From assembly GCA_910578505.1 (NCBI GenBank), contig CAJTPV010000001.1, forward strand, positions 157,307-221,306: a DNA stretch of 64,000 nt. The letters run 5' to 3'. This DNA is from an uncultured Oscillospiraceae bacterium (GTDB taxonomy: Bacteria; Bacillota; Clostridia; Oscillospirales; Oscillospiraceae). The first letter of the stretch is position 1. Each line of letters begins with the position of its first letter. The notes below the pieces were generated by a model. The model worked only from the letters and a program-made list of their open reading frames with translations, did not search any database and was not told where the DNA came from. Both the position numbers and the translations under genes were made by a program. This document shows positions 32,834 to 40,984 of the stretch, piece after piece.

Positions 32834-33133
32834 TTACAGCAAATAATTGTTTTCCCGGTTGGCAATCAAGAAATCAATCAGCTTGTAGGTTGCATATCCT
32901 CCGACAACCAATGGCTCACGGTCGCAGAGCCCTTTTGCCTCCTCACGGCTCTCCGCTTTCAGGATATACATGCCGGCCATTCCCGGATATCCTTTGAATA
33001 CGCCGCATATTTCCAGTTTGCCCGCATCATCCAATTCCCTGATGTTCGCAACATGCTCTTCAACCACCTTCTTGGTGATTCTATTATATGTCTTGGTCTT
33101 CTCAAGCATCATCATATACATTGACTGCTCCAT
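32834..33133 (-). CDS. YciI-like domain protein
   Basis: A 99-residue protein with a ferredoxin-like alpha/beta pattern similar to YciI/YCII-related proteins: HVANIRELDDAGKLEICGVF and MYILKAESREEAKGLCDREP. The REEA...DPF-type region where YciI members carry active-site residues is partly degenerate. The function is not assigned. GGAGG precedes the ATG. It lies 21 bases upstream of the DUF3267 gene. Confidence 0.65.
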   Translation of the reverse strand: MEQSMYMMMLEKTKTYNRITKKVVEEHVANIRELDDAGKLEICGVFKGYPGMAGMYILKAESREEAKGLCDREPLVVGGYATYKLIDFLIANRENNYLL

Positions 33134-33189
33134 TTTTCGTTATCCTCCATGCTATTCATATTTTTGTGGTATACTTTCGGGAAGCCGGG

Positions 33190-33624
33190 TTATTCCTCCC
33201 AGTGTTCAAGCTCGTCAGCCGGGTAGGCTTTCGTCCAGTGATAAGGCTGCAATTCCTTTAATTCTACAAATTTGATGGTCTCCTCCTCCGTTGTAACGGC
33301 CACTTGTACATCCTCGCCCCAATAGCGCAGTCTCTCCTGGCAGATGCCGCAGGGCGTTAATACTCTATAGGGAGCGCTTTCATCATCACGGATCAGGCAC
33401 ATACAGTGGGTCACTTTTTCATTGTATTTGTGGGCCTCCAGCATAGCCCCCAGTTCGATACACACAGTTGCAGATGCATTAGCAGTTTCAATGCAAACAC
33501 TTGTATAATAATTCCCCTTGGACGTGTGCACAACACCAGCGCCGCCCCAACCAACAGGATACCGCTGTTCGATCAGTTCCACGGCTCTCCGATACATCTC
33601 GTTTTCTATTTCGTAACATCTCAT
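33190..33624 (-). CDS. cytidine deaminase-family protein
   Basis: The 144-residue protein has the zinc-deaminase pattern CIELGAM (zinc ligand Cys, catalytic Glu, about residues 55-57) and TPCGICQERL (two zinc Cys, about 90-99), the homotetrameric CDA type. The C-terminal extension and overall sequence recall blasticidin S deaminase-like members more than standard Cdd. It could salvage cytidine or inactivate a nucleoside antibiotic (inference). It belongs to the A+T-rich accessory run. Confidence 0.75.
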   Translation of the reverse strand: MRCYEIENEMYRRAVELIEQRYPVGWGGAGVVHTSKGNYYTSVCIETANASATVCIELGAMLEAHKYNEKVTHCMCLIRDDESAPYRVLTPCGICQERLRYWGEDVQVAVTTEEETIKFVELKELQPYHWTKAYPADELEHWEE

Positions 33625-33667
33625 AAATACCTCTCATGCTTTATCAAAAAAGAACACAAACAGGAAA

Positions 33668-34303
33668 TTATGCAAAAGCGATCAGCATTGACGCAACAAA
33701 ATTGCCGGTTCCATGCAGTACAATACTCGGAATAATGGAACCATTAAAAATCTTTTCATTCAGCCAACCTAACAGGAGCGCGCCCGTTCCAGTAAACAGG
33801 AAGGTCAATGTATGATACCACAATCCCACATCGAGCCCCGCCACAATATACAAAACGTTGTGCATCAGCCCGAATAGTACCGCTTGTACAATAATTCCTG
33901 TAACGATTCCTGTTTTCTTGCAGAGCCTCTTGCACAAAAAGCCCCTGTACAGAATTTCCTCCGCTGTCCCATTGGCAATAAAATTCTCAATCAACGCCGG
34001 CAAAATGGCAGCGGCTCCAATTCCTGCAAACGCATTGGCAGACACCGCAGAGCTGCTTTCTATGTACGCCAATGTTTCTGAATCAACAAATTGTGTGAAA
34101 TCAAAATTATAAAAGAAGTAGTACAGAATGGCAAAAACAAGCAATATCCACCATTTACTTTTTAGCCTTGGTTTATAAAGCCCGATCCATTGAAAGAATC
34201 TTTCTTCCTTTCTGTGTCTGAAAAACCACCAGAGAACCGGCAACAATGAAAACACGATCAGATTGACAATCGCTGTTGTCACACTTGACAGGATAAGTTC
34301 CAA
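33668..34303 (-). CDS. CPBP-family intramembrane metalloprotease
   Basis: The protein (211 residues from TTG 34303) has about six hydrophobic segments and the CPBP/Abi motifs TAEEILYRGFL, GLMHNVLY and HGTGNF. These form the Glu/His active site of Rce1-like membrane proteases, often linked to bacteriocin self-immunity. The TTG follows AGGGAGG at 9 bases; the open frame upstream runs into cls and is not family-like. It is the first of the A+T-rich genes after cls. Confidence 0.75.
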   Translation of the reverse strand: MELILSSVTTAIVNLIVFSLLPVLWWFFRHRKEERFFQWIGLYKPRLKSKWWILLVFAILYYFFYNFDFTQFVDSETLAYIESSSAVSANAFAGIGAAAILPALIENFIANGTAEEILYRGFLCKRLCKKTGIVTGIIVQAVLFGLMHNVLYIVAGLDVGLWYHTLTFLFTGTGALLLGWLNEKIFNGSIIPSIVLHGTGNFVASMLIAFA

Positions 34304-34341
34304 TTTACTGTCCTCCCTAAATCCCGATTGATCGCCCCCCG

Positions 34342-35922
34342 CTACATCAGCGGGGCCAGAGGCCGGAGCAGCAGTCCGGTGAGCTTTTGGGACAGCCTGG
34401 CCGTCCGGCACTCCTCCAGGGTCACGGCGTGGCACTTGGCCAGGGTCTCCTGGAAATCCCTCTCCACGTCCGCCACAGTGGGGCAGCGGTACAGCAGCGC
34501 CGCGCACTCGAAATGCAGGTACAGGCTCCGGTAGTCCAGGTTGATACTGCCCACCACGGCGGTGCTGTCGTCGCTGACGAACATCTTCGCGTGGATGAAG
34601 CCGGGGGTGTACTCATAAATCTGCACGCCCCCCTCCAACAGCTCCCGGTAATAGGTGTGCGTGAGGGCAAACACCGTCTTCTTGTCCGGCACGGCGGGCA
34701 GGATCAGCTTCACATCCACCCCCCGCTTGGCGGCGAAGATCAGGGCGGTGGTCAGCTCGTGGTCGATAATCAGATAGGGCGTGGTGATGTGGACATAGTC
34801 CGTCGCCTGGTTGAGAATGTCCATATACGCCATCTCGCCCACCTTCTCTGTGTCAAAGGGGCTGGAGCAGTAGGGCAGCACCCAGCCCTCCGCCTCCACA
34901 GGGCGGGCCGCGTCCAGGTAGGGCGTGAAGTCCTCATAGGGATACTCGCTGACGCTCCACATCTGGAGGAACATCAGGGTGAAGTTTCGCGCCGCGCCGC
35001 CGGTGAGGACCACGGCGGTGTCCTTCCAGTGGCCGTGGAGGACCCTCTTGTTGATATACTCATCCGCCAGGTTGATGCCGCCGGTAAAGGCCACCCGCCC
35101 GTCTATCACCAGGATCTTCCGATGGTCCCGGTTGTTGTAGTGGGTGGAGACCAGGGGCCGCAGGGGGGCGTACATCTTGCAGCGGATGCCCAGCTCCTCC
35201 AGCTTTTTCGGGTACTGGTAGGGCAGCTTGCCCACGGCGCAGGTGCCGTCGTAGAGTACCCGGACCTCAACGCCCGCCTTGACCTTCCGCTCCAGCAGCC
35301 GGAGGATGCGGCCCCACATGTACCCCTCCTCCACGATGAAATACTCCAGGAAAATAAAGTGCTTCGCCTGCTCCAGCTGCCGGAGCACCTCCTTGAAAAA
35401 GGCCTCCCCGCTGGCCAGGTACTTCACCTGGGAGTCCCGGTAGCACAGCTGCTGTCCGCTGCGCTCCATATAGGCGGCCAGGCCGGCCAGCTGGGGGTTT
35501 TCCTTCCGGAGGGCCTCCATGCCCGCCGGGTCCGGGCGGAGATAGGCGGCGCTCACCCTCTGGATGTCCTCCAGCCGGGCGTGGGCCAGCCGGTGGCCCC
35601 ACTCCATGCTCACAAAGAAGTAGAAGGGCACCGCGAACACGGGCACCAGCATGATCAGGACGATCCAGGTGATTTTTACGGCGGGGTTCTCCGGTTTATT
35701 CACAATCGTCAGCGTCACAGCCAGGCCCAGCAGCGAGGACGCGCCGTAGACAATGGAGCCGTTTAATTTCCAGAACCCTACAAACAGCAGCGCCACCTGC
35801 AGCGCCAGCAGGAGGATAATGACCGTCGTCCTGCCGAAGACCAGGCGGAACAGGCCCCGCTTGCCCTTGTTCAGCAGCAGGACGGCGTCCTCATTCAGAT
35901 GGGCTCTCTTCTCTTCCAGCAT
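34342..35922 (-). CDS. cls: cardiolipin synthase
   Basis: Cls condenses two phosphatidylglycerol molecules to cardiolipin and glycerol in the membrane. From ATG 35922 (AAAGGAGG upstream) the protein has 526 residues. Two N-terminal membrane helices (about 25-75) precede two phospholipase D half-sites: DHRKILVIDG...TGGINLADEY and IHAKMFVSDD...VGSINLDYRS. The C-terminus is amphipathic, as usual. A promoter lies 30 bases upstream. Confidence 0.93.
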   Translation of the reverse strand: MLEEKRAHLNEDAVLLLNKGKRGLFRLVFGRTTVIILLLALQVALLFVGFWKLNGSIVYGASSLLGLAVTLTIVNKPENPAVKITWIVLIMLVPVFAVPFYFFVSMEWGHRLAHARLEDIQRVSAAYLRPDPAGMEALRKENPQLAGLAAYMERSGQQLCYRDSQVKYLASGEAFFKEVLRQLEQAKHFIFLEYFIVEEGYMWGRILRLLERKVKAGVEVRVLYDGTCAVGKLPYQYPKKLEELGIRCKMYAPLRPLVSTHYNNRDHRKILVIDGRVAFTGGINLADEYINKRVLHGHWKDTAVVLTGGAARNFTLMFLQMWSVSEYPYEDFTPYLDAARPVEAEGWVLPYCSSPFDTEKVGEMAYMDILNQATDYVHITTPYLIIDHELTTALIFAAKRGVDVKLILPAVPDKKTVFALTHTYYRELLEGGVQIYEYTPGFIHAKMFVSDDSTAVVGSINLDYRSLYLHFECAALLYRCPTVADVERDFQETLAKCHAVTLEECRTARLSQKLTGLLLRPLAPLM

Positions 35923-35952
35923 CAGGGGACCTCCTTTTAAATGATACCTGAC

Positions 35953-35981
35953 ACCATACCACATATTGGCAGTATTTGCAA
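35953..35981 (-). promoter_or_regulatory. promoter for cls
   Basis: On the minus strand TTGCAA (35981-35976) and TATGGT (35958-35953) are 17 bases apart, about 30 bases before the cls start. Confidence 0.6.
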
Positions 35982-35996
35982 CTTTTTTGTGGAAAA

Positions 35997-36293
35997 CTAT
36001 CTCTGACCGCCGTTATTAGGGATAAATTCAAGTTTAAGGCGCATCCCCATACCTGCGGCCAGACGCTTTAAAGTCCGCAGAGACGGATTGCCCGTCCCGT
36101 TTTCCAACCTACTGATATCCGCCTGCGCAATGCCAGTGACCGCTGCTAACTGCTGCTGCGTGAGGTCATTGAGCTGCCGTCCCTCGATAATAGCGCGGAT
36201 AATCTGCCGTTCGGGTTCCAGCGCCTCCCACTCAAGCCGGAACTCAGGGTCCTTCATTTGATCGTATAAGGTTTCACGGAAATTTTTGCCCAT
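35997..36293 (-). CDS. higA: HigA-type helix-turn-helix antitoxin
   Basis: A 98-residue Xre-family protein. The helix-turn-helix (about 48-90) reads TQQQLAAVTGIAQADISRLE...LRTLKRLAAGMG, close to HigA-type antitoxins encoded after a Gp49-like toxin. It should neutralise the upstream-encoded toxin and repress the shared promoter, where an inverted repeat overlaps the core elements. Two bases separate it from the toxin gene. Confidence 0.85.
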   Translation of the reverse strand: MGKNFRETLYDQMKDPEFRLEWEALEPERQIIRAIIEGRQLNDLTQQQLAAVTGIAQADISRLENGTGNPSLRTLKRLAAGMGMRLKLEFIPNNGGQR

Positions 36294-36295
36294 AG

Positions 36296-36646
36296 TTACT
36301 CCTCCTCCCTGCGCCGGTAATCCGCCCGGCAGCGTTTTGCTCGGTCAATTTCCGACTGCGGCGTCCGTTGGGTTTTCTTGACAAAGCCATTGGTCAAAAT
36401 GATTTTTCGGTCCACAACAAAAAAGTACAGCACACGTGTGATATTGCTCCCCTGTTTTGCGCGAAGCTCAAAAATCCCGTTTTCCAGCAATTTCGAGTAG
36501 GGTTCCCGAAGTTCCGGCCCCTTGCTTTCCAGAAATTCAAGCATGGTAAATATTTTGGCGCGCATTTTCGCGTTTTGCGCCAGGATAAACTCCTCTGCCG
36601 GTCTGCTTCCATCCTCTTTTTCATAGTATTCCACTATATAGGCCAT
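36296..36646 (-). CDS. higB: HigB/Gp49-type toxin (RelE superfamily)
   Basis: A basic protein of 116 residues from ATG 36646, with MAYIVEYYEKEDGSRPAEEF at the start and the Gp49-like core LRAKQGSNITRVLYFF...LTNGFVKKTQRTP. These toxins are ribosome-dependent mRNA nucleases. The gene precedes its antitoxin, the reverse of most TA pairs but normal for HigBA. A perfect consensus promoter lies about 25 bases upstream. Confidence 0.85.
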   Translation of the reverse strand: MAYIVEYYEKEDGSRPAEEFILAQNAKMRAKIFTMLEFLESKGPELREPYSKLLENGIFELRAKQGSNITRVLYFFVVDRKIILTNGFVKKTQRTPQSEIDRAKRCRADYRRREEE

Positions 36647-36671
36647 ACACCCACCGCCGTTTCCTCTATAC

Positions 36672-36702
36672 ACATTATATGTGCTTTACCACATAATGTC
36701 AA
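36672..36702 (-). promoter_or_regulatory. consensus promoter and operator for higBA
   Basis: On the minus strand TTGACA (36702-36697) and TATAAT (36679-36674) are 17 bases apart. An imperfect inverted repeat, ACATTATATGTG (36672-36683) and CACATAATGT (36690-36699), overlaps both boxes and is the likely HigA operator. Confidence 0.75.
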
Positions 36703-36721
36703 TGACGTACTGCACAGAGTT

Positions 36722-37060
36722 CTACTTCACAAACTGCTCAATGGCCTTATTCAGCTCATTGATCGCGGCCCGGTCCTGGCTCTGCACCGCGTCCACGACG
36801 CAGTGCTCCAGGTGGTCCTTGAGGATGACCTTGCCGGTGTTGTTGATGGCGCTGCGCACTGCCGCCAGCTGGATGAGCACCTCGGAGCAGTCCCGGCCCT
36901 CCTCCACCATGGCCTTCACCCGCTCCAAATGGCCGATGGCCCGGGCCAGCCGGTTGACCACCGCCCGGGTCTGGGTGTGGCTGTGGGTATGGCCGTAGGC
37001 GTGCTCGTGGGGGACGCCGTGCTCGTGCATATAGGCGTGGTCGAATTTTTCTTCACTCAT
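36722..37060 (-). CDS. csoR: CsoR/RcnR-family metal-sensing repressor
   Basis: A 112-residue helical repressor (DUF156). Cys58, His83 and Cys87 reproduce the C-x24-H-x3-C ligand spacing of copper-sensing CsoR, so Cu(I) is a fair guess. The N-terminus carries eight histidines in HAYMHEHGVPHEHAYGHTHS, which may bind a further metal. ATG 37060 is used because the DUF156 core starts soon after. A promoter overlapped by a G/C-rich inverted repeat lies upstream, suggesting autorepression. No metal exporter gene is adjacent, so it is an orphan here. Confidence 0.82.
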   Translation of the reverse strand: MSEEKFDHAYMHEHGVPHEHAYGHTHSHTQTRAVVNRLARAIGHLERVKAMVEEGRDCSEVLIQLAAVRSAINNTGKVILKDHLEHCVVDAVQSQDRAAINELNKAIEQFVK

Positions 37061-37097
37061 AGGATATAGTCTGCTTTCTTTTAGATTTTGTACTTTT

Positions 37098-37141
37098 ATT
37101 TTACCAAAGATTTCGTTTTGATACAACCCCCACCGGGGGTT
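37098..37141 (-). promoter_or_regulatory. csoR promoter with operator-like inverted repeat
   Basis: On the minus strand TTGTAT (37126-37121) and TAAAAT (37103-37098) are 17 bases apart. AACCCCC / GGGGGTT (37125-37131 with 37135-37141) abuts and overlaps the -35 box. CsoR/RcnR-type operators are often such G-tract inverted repeats. Confidence 0.7.
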
Positions 37142-37219
37142 CCCGGTCAAGCTGCCAAACCGCGCGGGCGGGGTCATACATAAGGAGGGATATCCCGTGG
37201 CAACTTTGTCGCTACACTA

Positions 37220-37248
37220 TTGATTCTTTTCCTGTTGGGTGGTATACT
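37220..37248 (+). promoter_or_regulatory. promoter for relBE-type pair
   Basis: TTGATT (37220-37225) and TATACT (37243-37248) are 17 bases apart and lie 22 bases before the antitoxin ATG. Confidence 0.65.
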
Positions 37249-37270
37249 ATCCCCAAAGGAGGGCTCTGCC

Positions 37271-37573
37271 ATGAAATCAATCCTGTCATCCCCTAAAACG
37301 GATATGTTCCGCCTGCGCATCAGTCCGGAGGTCCGCAAAGAGTTAGAGGCCGTCTACGCGAGAAACGGTCTGACGCTTACCGATGCCATCAACGTCTTTT
37401 TCCAGCAGTCCCTGAATGCCGGAGGCTTCCCTTTCCCGGTGACGGAGGAGAACGCCGAGATCGTCAAAGCTAAGGCAATGGCCCGGTTGGTGAGGGAGTT
37501 GAAAGCGGGCGATGAATGCACGGAACTCTACGAGGAAAAGGATGCGCTGCGCCTCCTGGGTGTAGACCAATGA
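37271..37573 (+). CDS. RelB/DinJ-type antitoxin
   Basis: A 100-residue protein with the ribbon-helix-helix pattern MFRLRISPEVRKELEAVYAR...LTLTDAINVFFQQSL of RelB/DinJ antitoxins, plus an acidic C-terminal toxin-binding region. ATG 37271 follows AAAGGAGGG. Its stop overlaps the toxin start (ATGA). It should repress its own promoter and block the RelE-type toxin. Confidence 0.85.
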   Translation: MKSILSSPKTDMFRLRISPEVRKELEAVYARNGLTLTDAINVFFQQSLNAGGFPFPVTEENAEIVKAKAMARLVRELKAGDECTELYEEKDALRLLGVDQ

Positions 37574-37884
37574 GGATTTTCTATAAGAAAACCGCTCTTG
37601 ACGATATCCGGAAGACAGAGCAGTATATCCGCCAGCAACTGCGCAACAAAAAAGCCGCCCTGGAGCTGACACAGCGAATCACGGGGGCGATCTCCCAGCT
37701 GTCGGATCAGCCTTACATGGGAACGCCGCTGAGCAGCAAAGTGGATCTGGAGACAGACCTTCGGTTTCTGATAGTCTCGAAGCGGCTGATTTTCTATCGG
37801 GCCGATGTGGACCGGATCGAGATCACCCGTGTTCTGGATGGACGGCAGGATTACATGACGCATTTGTTTAACGGGAAAGGGTAA
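37570..37884 (+). CDS. RelE/ParE-type toxin
   Basis: A basic 104-residue RelE/ParE-fold protein: FYKKTALDDIRKTEQYIRQQ for the N-terminal helices, LIVSKRLIFYRADVDRIEITRVLDGRQDY for the sheet and C-terminus. The GRQDY end with His/Tyr resembles ParE/RelE mRNA interferases or gyrase poisons; the two cannot be told apart here. It overlaps the antitoxin by 4 nt. Confidence 0.82.
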   Translation: MRIFYKKTALDDIRKTEQYIRQQLRNKKAALELTQRITGAISQLSDQPYMGTPLSSKVDLETDLRFLIVSKRLIFYRADVDRIEITRVLDGRQDYMTHLFNGKG

Positions 37885-37936
37885 GCTGAACCGGACTGAA
37901 GGCAGAAATTGGCCTTGCTCCGTTCCAGCTTCAAAA

Positions 37937-37963
37937 ACAGCGCCGCCCCTCGCCGGGCGGCGC
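37937..37963 (-). terminator. terminator of the ABC importer operon
   Basis: GCGCCGCCC (37940-37948) pairs with GGGCGGCGC (37955-37963). On the minus strand the stem is followed by TGTTTTTG. It lies 12 bases after the ATPase stop. Confidence 0.7.
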
Positions 37964-37974
37964 CGTTCCTACAA

Positions 37975-38778
37975 TCACGACAGCAGCAGCTTATCGTCCG
38001 CCTCGTCGGACCCGCTGACCTTGCCGAACAGCTCCAGCAGCTGCGGCACGGTCAGCTTCTTCTTTTCCTCGCCGGACACGTCGATGACGATTCTTCCGTC
38101 GTACATCATGATCAGCCGGTTCCCGTGGGCGATGGCGTCCTTCATATTATGGGTGACCATCATCGTCGTCAGGTGGTTTTCCTCCACGATCCGGTCCGAC
38201 AGCTCCAGCACTTTGGCCGCCGTCTTGGGGTCCAACGCCGCCGTGTGCTCGTCCAGCAGCAGCAGCTTGGGCTTGCGCAGGGACGCCATCAGCAGCGTCA
38301 GCGCCTGCCGCTGCCCGCCGGACAGCAGCCCCACCTTGCTGGTCAGCCGGTCCTCCAGGCCCAGGTCCAGCTTCCGCAGCATCTCCTGATACCTGGCCTT
38401 CTCCGCCTTGGTCACGCCCCAGCCCAGGCCGCGGCGCTGCCCCCGGCGGGCCGCCAGGGCCAGATTCTCAATGATCTGCATGGACGGCGCGGTGCCCAGC
38501 ATGGGGTCCTGGAACACCCGCCCGATGAACTTCGCCCGCTTGAACTCCGGCAGCTTCGTCACGTCCGTGCCGCCGATGGAGATGGTCCCCGCGTCCACGG
38601 TCCAGGTGCCCGCCACCGCGTTGAGCATGGTGGACTTGCCCGCGCCGTTGCCGCCGATGACGGTGACGAAATCGCCGTCCTCCAGCGTCAGGCTCACGCC
38701 CCGCAGGGCCTGCTTCTCGTTGACCGTGCCGGGGTTGAAGGTCTTCCAGATCTCTTTGATCTCAAGCATGGTCCGCAC
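37975..38778 (-). CDS. ABC transporter ATP-binding protein (TrpXYZ-like importer)
   Basis: The 267-residue ATPase has Walker A GGNGAGKSTM, signature LLSGGQRQAL, Walker B LLLLDEHTAALD and a switch histidine in MMVTHNM. It is encoded last in an operon with a permease and a substrate-binding lipoprotein of the TrpXYZ-like (ABC_sub_bind) group. The start overlaps the permease gene end by 17 bases. The substrate is probably an aromatic amino acid or analogue, judged from the family and from the leader described at 40985-41095. Confidence 0.85.
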   Translation of the reverse strand: MRTMLEIKEIWKTFNPGTVNEKQALRGVSLTLEDGDFVTVIGGNGAGKSTMLNAVAGTWTVDAGTISIGGTDVTKLPEFKRAKFIGRVFQDPMLGTAPSMQIIENLALAARRGQRRGLGWGVTKAEKARYQEMLRKLDLGLEDRLTSKVGLLSGGQRQALTLLMASLRKPKLLLLDEHTAALDPKTAAKVLELSDRIVEENHLTTMMVTHNMKDAIAHGNRLIMMYDGRIVIDVSGEEKKKLTVPQLLELFGKVSGSDEADDKLLLS

Positions 38779-39724
38779 CTCCCGTCTTCACGCCGGTCTT
38801 GACCTTGGCGTGCAGGTATTTCCCCTTCCAGAAGGGGATGGCCAGGAAAACCGCCACCACGACCGCCGACAGCAGCTTCAAGTAGTTGGGGTTCATCCCC
38901 ATGGCCAGCACCACCTGGATGACGATGTAGTAGATGATGGCGCCAATGGACACCGACAGCAGCTTCAGGGCAAAGTTGCGGAAAATCCGTCCAAAGAGCA
39001 CCTGCCCGATGATCACCGAGGCCAGGCCGATGACGATGGCCCCCCGGCCCATATTGATCTCGCTGGCGCTGTTGTACTGGGCCAGCAGCGCGCCGGACAG
39101 AGAGACGATGCCGTTGGACAGCATCAGGCCCAGCACCTTGGTAAAATCGGTGTTGATGCCCTGGGCCCGTGCCATATTGGGGTTGGAGCCGGTGGCCCGG
39201 AGGGCAGCGCCCAGCTCCGTGCCGAAAAACCAGTACAGGATGGCAGTCAGCGCGGCGGTGACCAGGCCCACCACGATAATAGGGTGGCGGTAGAGGGGCC
39301 GGGCCCCCTTGGCCACGTCCTGTACGAACCGCAGGGACACCAGCAGCCGGTCCAGCATCTCGTTGTTGGTGACGCTGATGGCCACGGTGGCCTTCATGTC
39401 CATGATGGCCAGATTGATGGACCACAGCCCCAGCTGGGTCAGGATGCCGGAGAGAATGGCGGGGATGCCGCAGAAGGTGTGGAGAACCCCCGTGACCAGT
39501 CCCGCCAGCATGCCCGCCAGCAGGGAGCACAGCATGGCCAGCCACAGATTGGTCCCGGTGGTAAAGAGCACGACAAACACCGCCGCGCCGGTGCAGAAGG
39601 AGCCGTCCACCGACAGGTCCGCAATATCCAGCAGCTTATAGGTGATGTACACCCCGATGGCCATAATGCCCCAGATGAGGCCCTGGGACACCGCGCCGGG
39701 CAGCGCGTTGATGAAATTGAGCAT
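38762..39724 (-). CDS. ABC transporter permease (TrpXYZ-like importer)
   Basis: The 320-residue permease has eight or nine hydrophobic segments and the branched-chain-type motifs TYKLLDIADLSVDGSF and GAALRATGSNPNMARAQGI, which mark the permeases partnering PF04392-type binding proteins. ATG 39724 is chosen because the upstream extension is not family-like and includes the intergenic hairpin. A perfect 18-bp hairpin separates it from the binding-protein gene and should lower its expression relative to that gene. Confidence 0.85.
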   Translation of the reverse strand: MLNFINALPGAVSQGLIWGIMAIGVYITYKLLDIADLSVDGSFCTGAAVFVVLFTTGTNLWLAMLCSLLAGMLAGLVTGVLHTFCGIPAILSGILTQLGLWSINLAIMDMKATVAISVTNNEMLDRLLVSLRFVQDVAKGARPLYRHPIIVVGLVTAALTAILYWFFGTELGAALRATGSNPNMARAQGINTDFTKVLGLMLSNGIVSLSGALLAQYNSASEINMGRGAIVIGLASVIIGQVLFGRIFRNFALKLLSVSIGAIIYYIVIQVVLAMGMNPNYLKLLSAVVVAVFLAIPFWKGKYLHAKVKTGVKTGGADHA

Positions 39725-39772
39725 TGTCCTCGTTTCCTCCTCAAAAAGCGTATAGATGTCAATAGTATAGCA

Positions 39773-39812
39773 GAAAACAGCGAAAAAGGGAAGCCCCTTT
39801 TTCGCTGTTTTC
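39773..39812 (-). terminator. intra-operon hairpin between binding protein and permease
   Basis: A perfect 18-bp stem (39773-39790 with 39795-39812) around a 4-base loop. On the minus strand the right arm supplies CCCTTTTTCGC and then GTTTTC. It lies between the binding-protein stop and permease start, so it likely terminates part of the transcripts or protects the upstream mRNA end. Confidence 0.7.
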
Positions 39813-39836
39813 TTGGAAATTTCGGTGATTTTTTGG

Positions 39837-40889
39837 TTATTCAGCCGGTGCGATGGCCTCATAGCCCTCCAGCGGCGTCAGGCCCAGGTCGGTGCAGATG
39901 GCCTCGTTGTACTTCTTGGTGAACTGGGGCGCGTACTCGATGGGCATGGTGGACACGTCCGCCTCACCGGTGAGGATCTGCGCGGCCATTTCGCCGGTCT
40001 TGTAGCCGATGTCGTAGTAGCTGATAGACAGGGTGGCCACGCCGCAGCCGCCGCAGATGCCCTCCTCACCGGCAATGATGGGGATGCCCATGGGCCGGCA
40101 GATGTTGTCCACCACGCCGGTGTTGTTGGCCACGGTGTTATCGGTGGGGACATAGAGGACGTCGCTGTTGTCAGCGGCGGACTGGGTCACGGACGCCATG
40201 TCGTTGGTGTCGGAGAAGGGGTACTGGGTGCAGGTGTAGCCCAGCTTCTCCAGCTCCGCCTGGACGGTGTCCACCTGATACTGGCTGTTGGGCTCCTGGG
40301 AACAGTACAGCAGGCCCACGTTCTTCGCGTCGGGGAACCACTCCTGAATCATGGCCGCCTGCTGGTCCAGGGGAGCCAGGTCGGAGGTGCCGGACACGTT
40401 GGAGCCCACGGTGCCGGAGAAGTTGTCAATGCCCAGAGCCACGCCGTACTCGGTGACGGAGGTGCCCAGGACGGGGATGTCCGTGGTGGCGGTGGCGGCG
40501 GCCTGGAGGGGACCGGTGGCGTTGGCCATAATCAGGTCCACGCCGGCGGACACAAAGCCGTTGGCAATGGTGGCGCAGGTGGGGCCGTCTCCGGCGGCGT
40601 TCTGCTCGTCAAATTCCACCTGACCGGGCAGCAGCTCGTTGAGGGCGTCCTTGAAGCCCTCGGTGGCGGCGTCCAGAGCGGGGTGGGGGGCGTACTGGCA
40701 GATGCCGATGGTGTAGGAACCGGCGGGGGCGCTGTCGTCCGGGGCGGAGGCGTCCGCGCCGCTGTTGGCCCCGGCATTCGCGCCGGCATTGCCGGAATTG
40801 CCGGCGTTGGCCCCGGAGTTGCCGCCGCCGCAGGCCACCAGGGCCAGCGCCATCACAGCGGCCAAAACAAGTGCAAGAAACTTTTTCAT
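39837..40889 (-). CDS. ABC transporter substrate-binding lipoprotein (TrpX-like)
   Basis: A 350-residue lipoprotein with signal MKKFLALVLAAVMALALVAC (lipid-modified Cys20) and a Gly/Asn/Ala-rich tether. The periplasmic-binding fold is of the ABC_sub_bind type, with YTIGICQYAPHPALDAATEG, ANATGPLQAAATATTDIPV and VPTDNTVANNTGVV. TrpX-type members bind tryptophan or other aromatic amino acids. The transcript leader carries a short Phe/Tyr-rich reading frame and a terminator, in keeping with an amino-acid-controlled importer. Confidence 0.87.
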   Translation of the reverse strand: MKKFLALVLAAVMALALVACGGGNSGANAGNSGNAGANAGANSGADASAPDDSAPAGSYTIGICQYAPHPALDAATEGFKDALNELLPGQVEFDEQNAAGDGPTCATIANGFVSAGVDLIMANATGPLQAAATATTDIPVLGTSVTEYGVALGIDNFSGTVGSNVSGTSDLAPLDQQAAMIQEWFPDAKNVGLLYCSQEPNSQYQVDTVQAELEKLGYTCTQYPFSDTNDMASVTQSAADNSDVLYVPTDNTVANNTGVVDNICRPMGIPIIAGEEGICGGCGVATLSISYYDIGYKTGEMAAQILTGEADVSTMPIEYAPQFTKKYNEAICTDLGLTPLEGYEAIAPAE

Positions 40890-40925
40890 CGTCTGAGATC
40901 TCCTTATCAAATAATTTTCAGAGCA

Positions 40926-40957
40926 TTATAAAAAGCGGCCCTGTTGAACAGAGCCGC
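40926..40957 (-). terminator. attenuator-type terminator in the importer leader
   Basis: On the minus strand GCGGCTCTG (40957-40949) pairs with CAGGGCCGC (40943-40935) and is followed at once by TTTTTATAAT. It lies between the leader peptide and the binding-protein gene, inside the transcript, so transcription must read through it to express the transporter. Confidence 0.8.
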
Positions 40958-40984
40958 CTTCCATACACATACGGAACAACAAAA

